Made by a program: the position numbers and the translations under genes
The notes under the pieces: model-generated
What the model saw: only the letters and a program-made list of their open reading frames with translations
Told to the model about the DNA's origin: nothing
Database searches by the model: none
In this document: positions 63,821-64,000 of the stretch, piece after piece
Layout of the letters: each line of letters opens with the position of its first letter
Position numbering within the stretch: position 1 is the first letter of the stretch
DNA from: Luteimonas rhizosphaericola
Lineage (GTDB): Bacteria; Pseudomonadota; Gammaproteobacteria; Xanthomonadales; Xanthomonadaceae
NCBI RefSeq assembly: GCF_029888045.1
Contig: NZ_JARXRN010000016.1
Location: 62,001 to 126,000 of the forward strand
Length of the DNA stretch: 64,000 nt
Direction: 5' to 3'

Positions 63821-64000
63821 TGGAGATCTCCGGTGCCGGAAGACGGCCACGATGATGATGGGTCGGGCCTGACGCTTGAATCAAGCCAAGCCGCGAAGCG
63901 GCATCGGCCTGATGATAAGGACTCTTCCCGCGTCGCCGCGGGGCCTCGCTGCCGCAACGCAACCCGGGCCGGCAAGGGGACAATGCCGCGACCGCCGCCC

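Overview
The window is about 70% GC and almost completely filled with short, closely packed chromosomal genes. It most resembles the Lysobacteraceae (Xanthomonadaceae): Lysobacter, Luteimonas, Stenotrophomonas and relatives. The evidence is an alpha-lytic-protease-type secreted protease (47622-48833), an L2-like class A beta-lactamase divergent from an AmpR-like regulator (41227-43235), GTAG-headed REP palindromes of the kind known from Stenotrophomonas and Lysobacter, and a REP-associated tyrosine transposase (62696-63418). There are no tRNA or rRNA genes, no CRISPR array, no prophage and no replication origin that I can see. The genus is an inference; no marker gene is present.

Layout. 1-10.4 kb: an EAL phosphodiesterase cut by the window edge, small metabolic and regulatory genes (VOC, AraC, GFA), two pseudouridine synthases, a lipocalin, a RIO kinase, a large chemoreceptor and a DUF1206 membrane protein. 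10.6-20 kb: secreted GH20 hexosaminidase, flavin-dependent reductase, TerB-like protein, hemerythrin, M14 carboxypeptidase, HDOD protein. 20-28.5 kb: two acyltransferases (one a large membrane OafA/SGNH enzyme), then a 1208-residue secreted M12-type metalloprotease with Calx-beta domains and six C-terminal FG-GAP-like repeats, and an FKBP lipoprotein. 28.8-43.2 kb: a catalase-like peroxidase/cytochrome b561 operon, SDR and AraC genes, a zinc-ribbon SDR, a PLP enzyme, a methyltransferase, two serine beta-lactamase-fold proteins, a ferric-reductase-like flavoprotein, a VIT1-type transporter and the bla-ampR pair. 43.5-49.9 kb: a large acidic protein of unknown function, an RHH regulator-esterase operon with a clear palindromic operator, the alpha-lytic-type protease, a cupin and a frameshifted small gene.

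50-57.4 kb is the most unusual part. Two translationally coupled secreted proteins are built almost wholly of FG-GAP-like repeats (seven N-terminal plus six C-terminal). They diverge from a recent tandem duplication of two secreted propeller-like proteins. The six-repeat, 48-residue C-terminal module recurs in the metalloprotease 23 kb away, so one exported module has been placed on proteins with different front ends. 57.8-64 kb: glutaminase with a C-terminal extension, a small membrane protein, a GH51 arabinofuranosidase, and the tyrosine transposase with near-perfect 23-bp inverted ends. The right end also supplies the 3' end of the neighbouring YciI-like gene.

Taken together the genes fit a free-living, polymer-degrading predator or scavenger: secreted proteases and glycosidases, cell-envelope modification, beta-lactam resistance, and peroxide and iron handling. 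Start sites were chosen by Shine-Dalgarno sequence, signal peptide and overlap, and several remain uncertain as stated.
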